NCBI GenBank assembly: GCA_024811115.1
Contig: JAKOGH010000736.1
Span: 124,001-188,000 of the forward strand
DNA from: Terana coerulea
Taxonomy: Eukaryota > Basidiomycota > Agaricomycetes > Polyporales > Phanerochaetaceae
Length of the DNA: 64,000 nucleotides
Reading direction: 5' to 3'
In this document: positions 40,999 to 51,175 of the stretch, piece by piece
How positions within the stretch are numbered: position 1 is the first letter of the stretch
Layout of the letters: each line of letters opens with the position of its first letter
Notes under the pieces: generated by a model
The model's input: the letters and a program-made list of their open reading frames with translations, nothing else
What the model was told of the DNA's origin: nothing
Databases searched by the model: none
Made by a program: the position numbers and the translations under genes

Positions 40999-42580
40999 AT
41001 GGCACCAGCTACTACGTCTATGGCAAAGATGAGCACTGGAGCCAGTGCCAATGCCACCGACAACGGAACGAAACTGCCACCGGAACTGCTACGTATGATT
41101 TTTAAATGCTTCGGTTCAAGAAACGAGGAATGGGCGACCGCAGAAACCTGCCACGACTACCATCGCTCCGCATACAGGCTCAAGTGCGATTTACGGACAT
41201 GTAACCTGGTTTGCCGCTCATGGCGTGCAGTGGCTCAACTTTATCTCTACGAAGAGATTTCCTGGACGTTCAACCCCTCCTGGTATGAAGATTCGCGAGC
41301 ACGAGTTCGAATTCGTGATCCACAGCTTGCGCCAGAGTTTATGAAGTTGGCGACGATATCCTCTTTCCTACAAAACCGCCCGAACGTCGGTTTCAGCGTT
41401 CATTGTATGCGCGTTCAAATGCGCTGGGTACTCGATAATGCCTCAGTCTCAACGCAGTACAAACTCGCCGAGACTCCTCCAGACACTTTCCTTGCGGCTA
41501 TTAGCCGTGTACCAAACCTGAAGGTTTTGCATGTACGGAACGTCGCCTTCAGCGAAGCTCCTCCGGCTGGCACCCGGCTGACTCAGCAGGGCTTAGACTG
41601 CCTTCGCATCTACTATTACCCCAACTTCAGAGGGTCCGCCCCTCCACCAACAACTGCGGCAGAAGCCGTGATCTCCAAGTTCCTCGCCTGTTCGATGCGA
41701 GTGAAGGAGCTCCAAATCTCAATCAACGCGAGCCCCCAGCCGCCTTTGGACCTTCCGAATGTTCCGCCGTCCACCCTCGAGATAGAGTCTCTGGTCCTCA
41801 TTGGTATCAAGGCTGGCGGAGTGATGTTGAGGCGCTTGATGGACTCTCTGGACATCAGCAGACTACGCTGCCTTGTCGTCCAATTGGTCTCGCTTCTTGA
41901 CCTGAACTTTGGTCAGCCCACCGTTCAACAGTTTATCGACTATATTGGTCCACACCTTGAGGACCTGCGGTATTACGTCCACGATGATCATACCAGGAGC
42001 TGTAAGTATCACCATTTGTCATTGCATTTGCTGCTTACATTTACGTGTTACAGTTGCTACGCAGTTGGTCAACCTGGCATCCTGCACTTGGCTCAAGACA
42101 CTTGCTGTCGGGTTAACTCTACCTGTCTTTCGTCACAATGCGCTGCAATTACGTTCTTGAGAATGTGCTGGATCTCCTTCGTCGCGCTTGGCTCACCCGT
42201 GTGGGCCAATTCCCAGTGCTGCGGGAGGTAACCGTTGAGATCACGCTCGATGTCATGACATTCGCTTCGGTCTCTGACCCAGAAGAGGATTGGGTAGCGA
42301 ATTGCGACCACTTCACGGAGCTCAACTCGCTTCTTACGCAGGTCGTGGAAGCTTGTTCACTGAGCACGATATTCTTTGAATGCGTCACCCAAGGAACTCT
42401 CGTCCGAGACCCCCAATCCGCTGTAATGCAGATGTTTCCCGGCTATACGAGAAGGGAAGAATGCAGTTCTGTGATGTCATGCCTGAAACTTGGCGGGACG
42501 ATCAACACGCGAGCCTGAAACCGAAGAACTCTGCAGTGCATCATTCAGCTCGCAACCTTTATTACGCTGAATGGTTTTGA
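40999..42580 (+). CDS. F-box protein C
   Basis: Exons 40999-42001 and 42054-42580 give 509 residues in total length. The F-box is GTKLPPELLRMIFKCFGSRN with LRTCNLVCRSWRAVAQLYLY. Further on come leucine-rich-like strands (ISRVPNLKVLHVRNV, SLDISRLRCLVVQLVSLLDL). Two single-base shifts in exon 2 cancel: an extra base near 42125-42130 (between GLTLP and MRCNYVLENVLDLLRRAWL) and a missing C at 42438-42440 (between MQMFP and LYEKGRMQFCDVMPETW). With both corrected the protein ends YYAEWF at 42580. Because total length stays divisible by three, the gene is probably sound. It is the only intact member of the local group; relics follow at 43.1, 43.8 and 46.1 kb. Confidence 0.72.
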
Positions 42581-43085
42581 TTTACTTTTGGTAAGTATGC
42601 CACTGCATTTCGTTCCGCTGCATTTATTGATTTTTGATAGACTTACAGGATTCTGTCTTCTATATGTAACGTGAAGCCGGTTGCTTAAAAATCTAATAAC
42701 TTTTACTTCTCGAGAAGCCTTCAGTTGGATTTAGTGGGAATGTGTTCTCGAGCGGCGCGAATGTTGTTCGAATCTGATTTCCCCTTCAGGACAATTGGCT
42801 AACCCGCTTCTGTTCTCAGTCCTTCGTGCCTTCCATTCATGGGGAGGCTTCGCATCTGAGTGCAGCCCTTGGAGTACGCTTAGACAGTGACAGCTGTTCA
42901 TATTGTATATCTATCATCACTCATACTCATCTTTCCAAGCTAAAATAAATGCTTCTCTGCCACTATGTGTTCTTTGTGACGTCAGGTCAAACTGTATCAG
43001 GCGACTCACAAGTAGTCGATCAACTCTGCCGCTTTTCGAGTCCAGAGTGGTGTGCGCAGGCCGAATTTTGAAAGGTACGACAAGA
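42581..43085. other. Intergenic, no gene recognised
   Basis: A/T-rich downstream flank of F-box C; nothing recognised. Confidence 0.45.
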
Positions 43086-43441
43086 CCAAGGCTGCAAAGC
43101 TCATGAACTTTGGAACGCATAATGATGCTATGCTCACCATGCTCTTACGAAGCCTTCCGGTGTTGGCTTACTGTGCATATGCAGCATATGCCTTACGAAC
43201 TCCTTGAGCCCTGCACATCCCCATTCCGAGCTCAAGCGTCTCCATTCCGGCCGTCAGGTGTGGATAATCTTAGCTCTTCCTTCATTAAAATTTGTTTACT
43301 AAACATGAGCAGGGCAAGCACTGGATACAGCCCCGAGACGTTACGCCCAAAACTTGGCGGACCGATTACCACACGAGATTCATCGAATGCCCCTATAGTC
43401 CGCCAGTTGCTCAAAATATTCGGTATACCAAATATTGATTG
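43086..43441 (+). pseudogene. F-box relic (C-terminal piece)
   Basis: A frame reading DVTPKTWRTDYHTRFIECPY near 43340 matches DVMPETWRDD of F-box C, and the DNA AAACTTGGCGG is shared. Upstream frames are short and broken and no F-box helix is left. It is a partial decayed copy. Confidence 0.6.
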
Positions 43442-43830
43442 ACTTTGTGAGCACACTGGTATATATGTGTTTGGTTATTTATTCACGCCCGTTTTGATAG
43501 ATGTAGCAGATGTCCAGCTCATATCTTCCAAGTTAGCTGCGTATCATGCAAATGGTTACTAAAGAGTCAACAGTGTGAGAGCATGTTCATGAGCGCTGCG
43601 GTGCTGTTTGGAGCCGACCTCTGCTATGATGCATAATGCATCGCTCACAGCTTCATCTGGCTCCTCTGCGCACTGTTGCTCACGACCTTCATCCGGGAAG
43701 TGAGTGTGCATCTGAGTGCGGCCCTCGGAGCGCAGATGGGCAGTGACTATTCCTCATATTGTACGTTTACTCGCACTACTGCTCCTTTTGTTCAAGCTAA
43801 ACCACTTCTCAGCTACTTCTTTGTTTCGCG

Positions 43831-45260
43831 ATGTCAAGCAACACCATATCCGACGAGTTGCGAGCTGATGGTCTATCGACAACACTGAACAAATTAGATG
43901 TGAACGAATGCTCCCTCCCTCCTGACGTCATCCATCATGTCTTCGAATACTTACATCCTTTCGATTGAGCAGCGACACGCCCCTTCCATTTGTACAACCA
44001 GGGCTGGAAGAAGCGCGATCTGCTGTCTTGTGGCTTCGTCTTCGCACTTGGTGGCTGGTCGCTCGCTCCCACATCTTCCAGGACGTTGTGCTCGTTGTGC
44101 GGGCTCCTACCAGACTCAAGAAGAAGAAAAAGACAGCTGCAGGTCCTCGACCAATTCCGTGCTTTTCTTGAAAAGTCGCCCTGGAATCAAGGTAGCATTC
44201 GTAGACTATACTTGAAGCCTGCTGACAAGACCAAGGCTGTCCTGCCCAGTGGTATCAAATGGCACAATCCCGCCATTTTCTCGGCGTTTATACGAGGTCT
44301 TCCGGCATTGAAGGTACTACACGTATGCAACCTACTTTTAATAAGGGCCTTGGTTCCCATATGTGCTTACTCTGCGAGGCTGGAGCTCGAGAGGTGTATA
44401 TCAGCCTCTGGGGCCGAGATAACACTCTATCGCGCCCGACGCCGAGGCTGCTTTAATACTCACCTTATTCTCCAAGATTAGAGTCCTACAATGGATTAGA
44501 GGGGGGCACGCAGCAATCAGCAAACACCTCTAAAATACATCGGAGTGCAAGTTCCTTCCTGAATGTTCTACATCTCATCTTACAACAACCGACAATGGGC
44601 GATGCTCTTCTGAAAATTTAAAGTGATTTCGGCTGCCTAAATGCACTATCGACGCTGGAAGTCCATCTGGCAAAGGGGCAGTGGAGGGCCATCGAATGCT
44701 TCGAGACCCTGCATTCATTGTGTCCATGAAAGCAATGTTAGAACATTTAGCGTTTCATTGCTCAAGAGACGTTGCATCTGTGAGTAGCCCCAGCCAACCA
44801 TAGGCAAATCAAACTCACAAAGGATATCGTTAGACGCTGGCCCGTTGCTTAACGTCACGGTGTTGACGAATCTGCGAATCTTCACTGTCATGTTTATAGT
44901 GTTGACGCGAATGCTTTTGAGACTGTATCGTGCGATGAAGTACATCTTGCGCACGCTCTCCGCCCAACTGTCCCGTCAGAACCAATCGCTGTTACAGGGA
45001 AATCCTTCGAAATCACGCTCGCCACTGGCAGCGGAGTGACGTTGACTCTGGGTTGGTGGACACACAATCCTCAACTCGAACATGCCCTCGAGCGCGTCGA
45101 CCAGATGCTGGCAGATGTTGTAGATCAGTGTACGCTGCCTGGTATCACCATACAGCTTCATACCCGGGCGACGGAGTCGGCGAGGGCGAACATGTCGTGC
45201 ATGTTTTCGGTGCTGAAGGAGATGAACCGGCTGATATTCCAGGACGACCAGCCCGTATGA
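43831..45260 (+). pseudogene. F-box gene relic
   Basis: It starts MSSNTISDELRADGLSTTLN and reaches CSLPPDVIHHVFEYLHPFD, an F-box helix, then TGA at about 43966. The sequence resumes as KKRDLLSCGFV, shifts frame, and reads ARSHIFQDVVLVVRAPTRL, AIFSAFIRGLPALKVLHV, and much later LEHALERVDQMLADVVDQ ending at 45260. The order of pieces is that of an F-box/LRR-type protein, with a stop and several shifts too scattered to be explained by one error. Confidence 0.65.
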
Positions 45261-46129
45261 GAATGAACAATACGGTGAGCGGTCATGACGTCGGATTGCA
45301 GCTCAGAATTCCCACTCAAACTGCAATCCGCACAGTCAAACCGCTGACGGCCCTTTCCAAAGCTTTCGCGAGGCACAATTCACAAAACTTCGGCATGCGT
45401 ACTCAGCCGAGCAATGTCAGTTGGTAGTGACTCATGGTCTTTGTTTTGTAATTTATCTGGAATGTGCGTTGTTAAGTAGGAGAGAGCACTGTATCAATTT
45501 ACACCACTTGAGCATGCTGCATGTATGCAGCACTAAGAGTTATGACAAGCCACTGAGGTTCCAAAGCACTGAGGGAGTTTTATTTACATTCTTTGATATT
45601 AATGTCTGCCATGTTCTGCCATACAAGCCGGGTTAGGTTATAACTATCCTAAAGTTCGGTGGTGCAATGCCATGATCAGACGAAACACCTAGTCAGTGTA
45701 ATACCTTTGCTAATAACCATGTACTGTATGTGAAAATTTCATCCTCCTGCATACCTGGGGTAGCTGAGAGGTGATCAGTTCAAGAGCTACCATGAACTCT
45801 GTCTTATCTTCTGCTCCGGAGCCTAATGCTTGCCTTTCCGTCATGCGCCCAAACCCGTGACATGTGGAAAGACACTACAAGGCGCGTGTTGACAAATTGA
45901 GGCGTTGCGAGAATTGCATCGATAGATGTGAAGTCGAATAATCGGAAGTCATCGAGCTCCTCCCGTCAACCTTCAGGACAATTGTGGTGAGTGTGGTTGA
46001 CTGGACTTCCTGCAAGAAAGCGTGGGACTCATGAGTAGTCTGCTTGCCAGTCGGGACGAATCTTGGGTATTCGACAGAGGTCGCAAAACCTCAGGCATGT
46101 CAACTTCGCGCGAGGCTTGCAGGCCAAAA
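45261..46129. other. Intergenic, no gene recognised
   Basis: No coding or repeat structure was recognised. Confidence 0.45.
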
Positions 46130-47046
46130 TCAGCTAAAACGTGACAGCACAGTGAGTGGCGTGTAAGACAAAGTGTATGGCAACATACCGCAGACTATGC
46201 TGCCACAATGCAAGGCAAGGTCCAGCTCAGTAAGAGCTGTCTCCATAGCCCTTAGATAGGCCGGAAGACCGTGAAACCCAATGCCTGAAGTCCACTTGAG
46301 GCACAGTCCGTTTGGAAAAATGCGTGGAAAAGCCGAGATCCAAGGTTTAATCAATTCTGTCGGACCTTTGCCTTCCACTGAGAATGCAACCATGTCCCAG
46401 TTCAATGTCAAGCTGCGCAGAGTTGACCTCAGAATTCATCGAGAGTCTGTCGTAGGTACGAGGTTCGATCAGATGACCATAGCTCCCAAGTGTCGAAGCC
46501 AATATCGTCCAGTGTGAGATGCGAAATGTTAGGGAAAGCTGTGAGGAAAAAGAGGAAGTCTTCGGGGTGCCGATACTGGCAATCATTCAGGTATAACGTC
46601 TGGATATGTCCGAAGGCAGCACGTAGAGCGTCACGATCTTCAATTTCACAGTAATCCCAGTGCATTATTAATAAATCCAGGTAGGACAAACTTGACAGCC
46701 GGCTGAGTATTTCCCAAAACGGCTTGCCATTCTCATCATCCAATTGGGGAGGTGGCTCGCTTATGCATAGGGTGTTTACATATCGAGCCACAACAGGGTT
46801 GCTGTACAGCTCTGGACTTAAGTTGCTATCCTCCCAATCGATGTGACGTATGGAGTGGAGGTGCATTTGGCTAGTTTAGGTCCAAGACATGTGAGTTAAG
46901 GCACATGCTTGGAGCGAGGTACGATCCCTCGCGGAGGTCTTCGATGATACGGTCCAACAGCTCTTGGGAAGATCGTAGATACTGTCAACGGTATAGTAAG
47001 TGACTAAAATAAAGCGAACGGGACTCTAGTTAGCTTACATTGCCAT
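46130..47046 (-). pseudogene. F-box gene relic of the D type
   Basis: On the minus strand the pieces DLP, QELLDRIIEDLRE, TSLQACALTHMSWT and MHLHSIRHIDWEDSNLSPEL align with F-box D at 57432 (DLPQEILDHVIGCLGWE, ACALTHRQWTHASQKYLHHS). The frame is broken before QELLD and after LRE, and the codon matching Gln after SWT is TAA. The middle, YRHPEDFLFFLTAFPNISHL, is intact, and the end is again shifted. The in-frame stop makes it a pseudogene even if the shifts are sequence errors. Confidence 0.72.
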
Positions 47047-47545
47047 CTTTTATACGAAAAGATGCTGTAGGTCTTATTTTGTCCGTCATATGGCCCAAAA
47101 CCACGATGCAAGTAGCGCGGAAATGAAGTCTAGAACGAGGTATCAGGTCAGACAGACAACCACCGGCCTCATCTGGATCTGTCTACTCTGCCTAGGGAGA
47201 GTAGGTGTTAGTTACTCAAGCATCGGGAAAGTCGTGAAGCCTCTTACCAGCTGCCTTGCCGAATAAATGGTTCGGACCGGATACCAGTGGCAAGTCTCTG
47301 CTGAGTATTGAATAATAAATAAGTGCAGCTAGACGTTGAATGACAAGTAGAACCGCAACCCACGAGCAACTTGGCACACAGTGGCGAGAAGTGAGCAATA
47401 GCACAGGAACACGTCGTGGCAGAGACCCATGCCATCGAATTCAGGGCTTCCCACAGATAAGATCACTTTATCTACACCGTGCAAAAAAGTGACTTATCTC
47501 AATCTTGCCATATCTGGCTTGCCTTCGGATGTTTCGCCGGCGTCC
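47047..47545. other. Intergenic, no gene recognised
   Basis: Nothing coding was recognised. The Mutator-like element begins at its right end. Confidence 0.45.
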
Positions 47546-48226
47546 GGATAATTCTAATTGGAAACCCTGGCTTCTGCGGGTTTCTCCGTGATCCAAAACC
47601 CTCCTAAATTGGGAAATGAGCGGGACGCTGGATTGTGAGCGCTGGTAGACGCAGGTAGCTCATTTTCCGCTGTCTGAATGAGAACTGTGCCAATTATCAT
47701 TGTAAATTCTTATGAGCTTCATGGAACACGAATATATCCCCTATTAAGACTGATCATAAGGTGCAAACCAGTGTTACAAAGCGAGTGCAAGCTGAGATGG
47801 TATTGAAAGCTTGTCAGAGGATCTTTACTGTGTAGTCATCTGACACTTTATACTCTGAAGTCTACTTTACTTTATATGTACAATGATACTTCTCATTTGC
47901 TGTTCCATTGTGTACATACAATACTGTGTTATGGGTACTATTTCAGAGCTGCTCGGATTGCTAACAGGATTGCTAACAGCGTTAAAAGCCCAGATGGACA
48001 TGGCCTGATAATGTTTGATGCATATTGTAATCTCAATAGATTTAATCAAATTTCATAGCATGTCTACAGCAAGTAAGATGGCGATGAACGGGCAACTCGG
48101 CTTAGTGCTGGCCGACGCGTTGCGGCGCCTATTGATGGGAGCTGCCCGCCCCTTTCCCGATTTGGTAGGGTATCTTCGGACCACGGAGAAACCCGCGGAA
48201 ACCAGGGTTTCCAATTAGAATTATCC
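47546..48226. mobile_element. Mutator-like MITE, 681 bases, just upstream of mL41
   Basis: The terminal inverted repeats are about 49 bases with three mismatches, starting GGATAATTCTAATTGGAAAC. The nine-base duplication CCGGCGTCC flanks them exactly at 47537-47545 and 48227-48235. The interior is A/T-rich without coding frames. The right end lies about 100 bases before the mL41 start codon, so it has entered the promoter or leader of that gene. Confidence 0.9.
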
Positions 48227-48325
48227 CCGGCGTCCAACGTGTTTGCTGGACCACCTCTGCTGTCCGCTTTCCCCATCGTCGGCCCTCCGCAGTTCAGCTA
48301 GCCGGCCGACGCTCGTCAGTCTACC

Positions 48326-48813
48326 ATGTTCCCAACACTCGTTCGCCTCTCCAAGGCTTCGCGTCGCACGCTTACCCCGAAACGTGGCAACAAGGACTTC
48401 TACAAAGGTCAACTAATCCTTGCGCATATACGAACCTCAACTCATATGCTTGCTGTGCAGGTACGCGGCAAGCGGAGCTTCCTGGTGGTCTGCGGACGGG
48501 TGCCCCGGGAAAGCATGTTGTGAGGGGCAAGGCGAAGTACCGCCTGTTGGACGAGAAAGTGCGGTACTTCGTCGCACCGCCAATTGAGGACATCGTGGCG
48601 TCGCCGGTGCGTCGCTTACCCTCATTCCTCGCTCTACACTGACAGCAAAGCCACACTGCTGTATAGTTGAAGCCATACGTCAGTACGAACGTCAGATTGT
48701 CGCAGGAGCAGAAGCGGGAGGTGTACGGCAAATTGCCGCGGGGCGGTCTGACTGGCTCGAGTTTCCTACGCTTTGCGGAGAAGCAGGTCGCGTCGTCAAA
48801 TCCTTCGTCATAG
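48326..48813 (+). CDS. Mitochondrial large-subunit ribosomal protein mL41 (MRPL27 family)
   Basis: Exons 48326-48407, 48461-48606 and 48667-48813 join in frame to 124 residues. The start MFPTLVRLSKASRRTLTPKR GNKDFYKGT contains the KRGNKDFYKG block typical of mL41/MRPL27. Next come GKHVVRGKAKYRLLDEKVRY, APPIEDI and LKPYVSTNVRLS. The basic N-terminus fits mitochondrial import. The protein is part of the mitochondrial 54S/39S subunit. The upstream region is interrupted by a transposable element at 47546-48226. No frame problems. Confidence 0.88.
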
Positions 48814-50117
48814 TCTTGCGACATGCCAGCCGCGTCTCTGGACTCCCTGTCGAAAACCCGGGCTAGGAAGATGGCGATGTCGATTCCTTCAAGCTTTCGA
48901 CTCTGATTGCCGGGACCTTGTCTCGAGATCATGACACGGCCTCTGGACCAGAACGCTGCGCGCGCCGCCGAAGGATCGGGAGGATCGGAAATCGATAACC
49001 TGCTTTCGTCGTCGTCGAGGGCCCGCGCGGCCCTGTCGAGCGCGCTTTAGGGATATCTTTCGGTTGATTCTACCCCTACAGTACCCATCTGAAATGATAA
49101 ATATCGTGTGTGTCTCCGCCAAAAGCACGTTGTCAACTGTGAGTCCGGTCTTGCCGCGAACGACAGATAGAAACAAAGGCTATCGATGGAAGAGCACCGC
49201 ATGGAGAGCGAGAACTCCAACAGAACTCCCAAACGGCCCAAGCGTGTACCATCTCGCCCCGATATGCACATGCGCCGTACTAGGAGCGAGCAATCGTGGT
49301 ACCAGGCTGTCGCGAATGGAAGCTTCCCGACCTCCGACACCGCGCCGGAGCATGCTTACGGGAACTGAAAGGAGACAAGGCGGAGGTGAGTACGCTTGCA
49401 CTCGGGTCTTATTTGTGTTGTTCATTCGGTTGTGCCTCTCGATAGGACCTGTGCAGCCATCATTCCTTCGGCTTCATGAGCCTGAATTCTATTGTGAGAA
49501 TGAGAACCCAGGGTACCGACAGTGATGCTTCTGCAAGGCTGTTTGCGATCGTCGTGGTGGGTGCAAGGGCAATGGGGCAGCCCGAAGCTTCGAGTATGTA
49601 TGCACTTGACTGGGCCGCTCTGCGAGAGCTCTGTTTGAGAGCTGCGCCGATGGAGTGGACGCTCTCACTCCAAAGCACAAGGCGGGCTGAAGCCTGCCAA
49701 GTACTTCGGCCTCGGCCAGGGCTCGCAATCGCTGAGCGTAACACGCATGTCTGCCAGCGCAGGATGCCTTGTTCTTTATCTTCTCTCTGGCCAGACAGTC
49801 TGAGCAAGCTTGCACGTGCCGGAGGCGTAAGTCGCATCAGGACCTTTCGAAGCACACTTGTCATCCTGGCATGATACTGACAGATCCTCACTCCCGCCGT
49901 CCGGACTTTCGACGCGCAGTCGCGTCATCTCTCAGGATAACGAGTGCAGGCTGCTGCACACTGCTGTCTCTGCGAGAGCCTTCGTAATCGCAAGTCCTGT
50001 CATGTGACCCAACAGTGGGGATATAAGTCGTGCGCCGAATCTGAAGGAGCATCACCCAGCTCACCCACTTCTCCTCTCACCACTTCACCACCTTACCACC
50101 ACCCAACTAAAGTCAAA
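48814..50117. other. Intergenic, no gene built
   Basis: A plus-strand frame MEEHRMESENSNRTPKRPKR at 49186 continues to 49368 and is near a plausible intron (GTGAGT at 49387 to TAG at 49445), but the joined protein has no recognisable motif. Other frames up to 49874 look random. The last 100 bases are the leader of the peroxiredoxin gene. Confidence 0.35.
50017..50026 (+). promoter_or_regulatory. TATA-like element of the peroxiredoxin gene
   Basis: GGGGATATAAG lies about 95 bases before the start codon and is followed by a C/T-rich leader (CCACTTCTCCTCTCACCAC), the usual make-up of a strongly expressed fungal gene. Confidence 0.5.
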
Positions 50118-50869
50118 ATGGTTAACGTCAAGGTCGGCGACACTGTCCCCACTGGCAAGTTCGCCACCGTCTACTACACCCCGGAGCTCGAGAGCCACTC
50201 TGCCTGCGGTGCTCGTGCGTCTTCCCCAGCCCGTTCCTCTATCTGCAGATCCTGACGCACAGACACTATAGCCTCGAAGCTGACCACCGATGCCTTCAAG
50301 GGCAAGAAGGTCGTCATCTTCGCAGTCCCGGGAGCCTTCACCGTACGTCCCCCGATCTAATCAGATGCAGATCGCGTCGCTCACGGGCGTCCCGCTACCA
50401 GCCCTCCTGCCACGCGAACCACCTGCCCCCGTTCGCCGAGAAGTACGACCAGCTCAAGGCCAAGGGCGTCGATGCCGTCTACGTCCTCTCCAACAACGAC
50501 CCCTTCGTCCTCTCCGGCTGGACCCGTGTCCAGGGTGTCCAGGAGAAGGTGTGTACGCTTCCACATCTCGCATCGTACATCAGCTTATGTAGATCGCTCA
50601 GATCGTCCCTTTGACTGACGTCGACACCGCCTGGTCCTCTGAGCTCGGCCTCACTGCGGACCTCTCTAGTCTTGGCATCGGTCTCGGCAAGCGCACCACC
50701 CGCTACGCCCTTGTCCTCGACGACAACAAGATCACCTACCTCGGTGTACGTCTAGTTCCTTACTTGCGCACCCTGCTGCTAGATCTGACTTGCTACGTGG
50801 CAACAGGTCGAGGATGACCCCACCCAGGTCACCAAATCCGGCGCCGAGGCTGTCCTCGCCGCTCTCTGA
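50118..50869 (+). CDS. Peroxiredoxin, PRX5/PMP20-like thiol peroxidase
   Basis: Exons 50118-50214, 50272-50342, 50402-50548, 50593-50745 and 50807-50869, 176 residues. It starts MVNVKVGDTVPTGKFATVYY; the peroxidatic Cys is about residue 59 in PGAFTPSCHANHLPPF. Next is DAVYVLSNNDPFVLSGW, then the C-terminal RTTRYALVLDDNKITYLGVE. A second Cys near residue 30 (SACGAP) could act in resolution. It reduces hydrogen peroxide and alkyl hydroperoxides. The C-terminus AAL is not a standard SKL signal, so cytosolic or mitochondrial placement is open. Five exons, all consensus, no frame problem; length is normal for the family. Confidence 0.93.
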
Positions 50870-51175
50870 ATCGCACACCCCCGAGCGGCATTGTGAAATA
50901 ACCTGGGCTAGACTGGAGGGATAGAAATGTAGAAACTGTAGAAAATTTGTACTGCATATCGTAATATAAGGTCAACTGTACTTCACTTCGTATATTTCCC
51001 TAACACCGGACGGTGGGCTCGAATGTAAACGACCGTTCGCTGAGGGAAGTACTTTAGCTCTAACTTGTATCTGAAGGTGCTCGGGCCAAATAAGGCAAGT
51101 ACGAGAAAATGCGTAGATGCGATAAGGATTCGCTTAGCTTCCGCATCCCTGTCACACGCCGCCAGCACGCCAGCC
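50870..51175. other. Intergenic, no gene recognised
   Basis: Terminator and promoter interval between the peroxiredoxin and the ankyrin-MYND gene. Nothing specific recognised. Confidence 0.45.
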
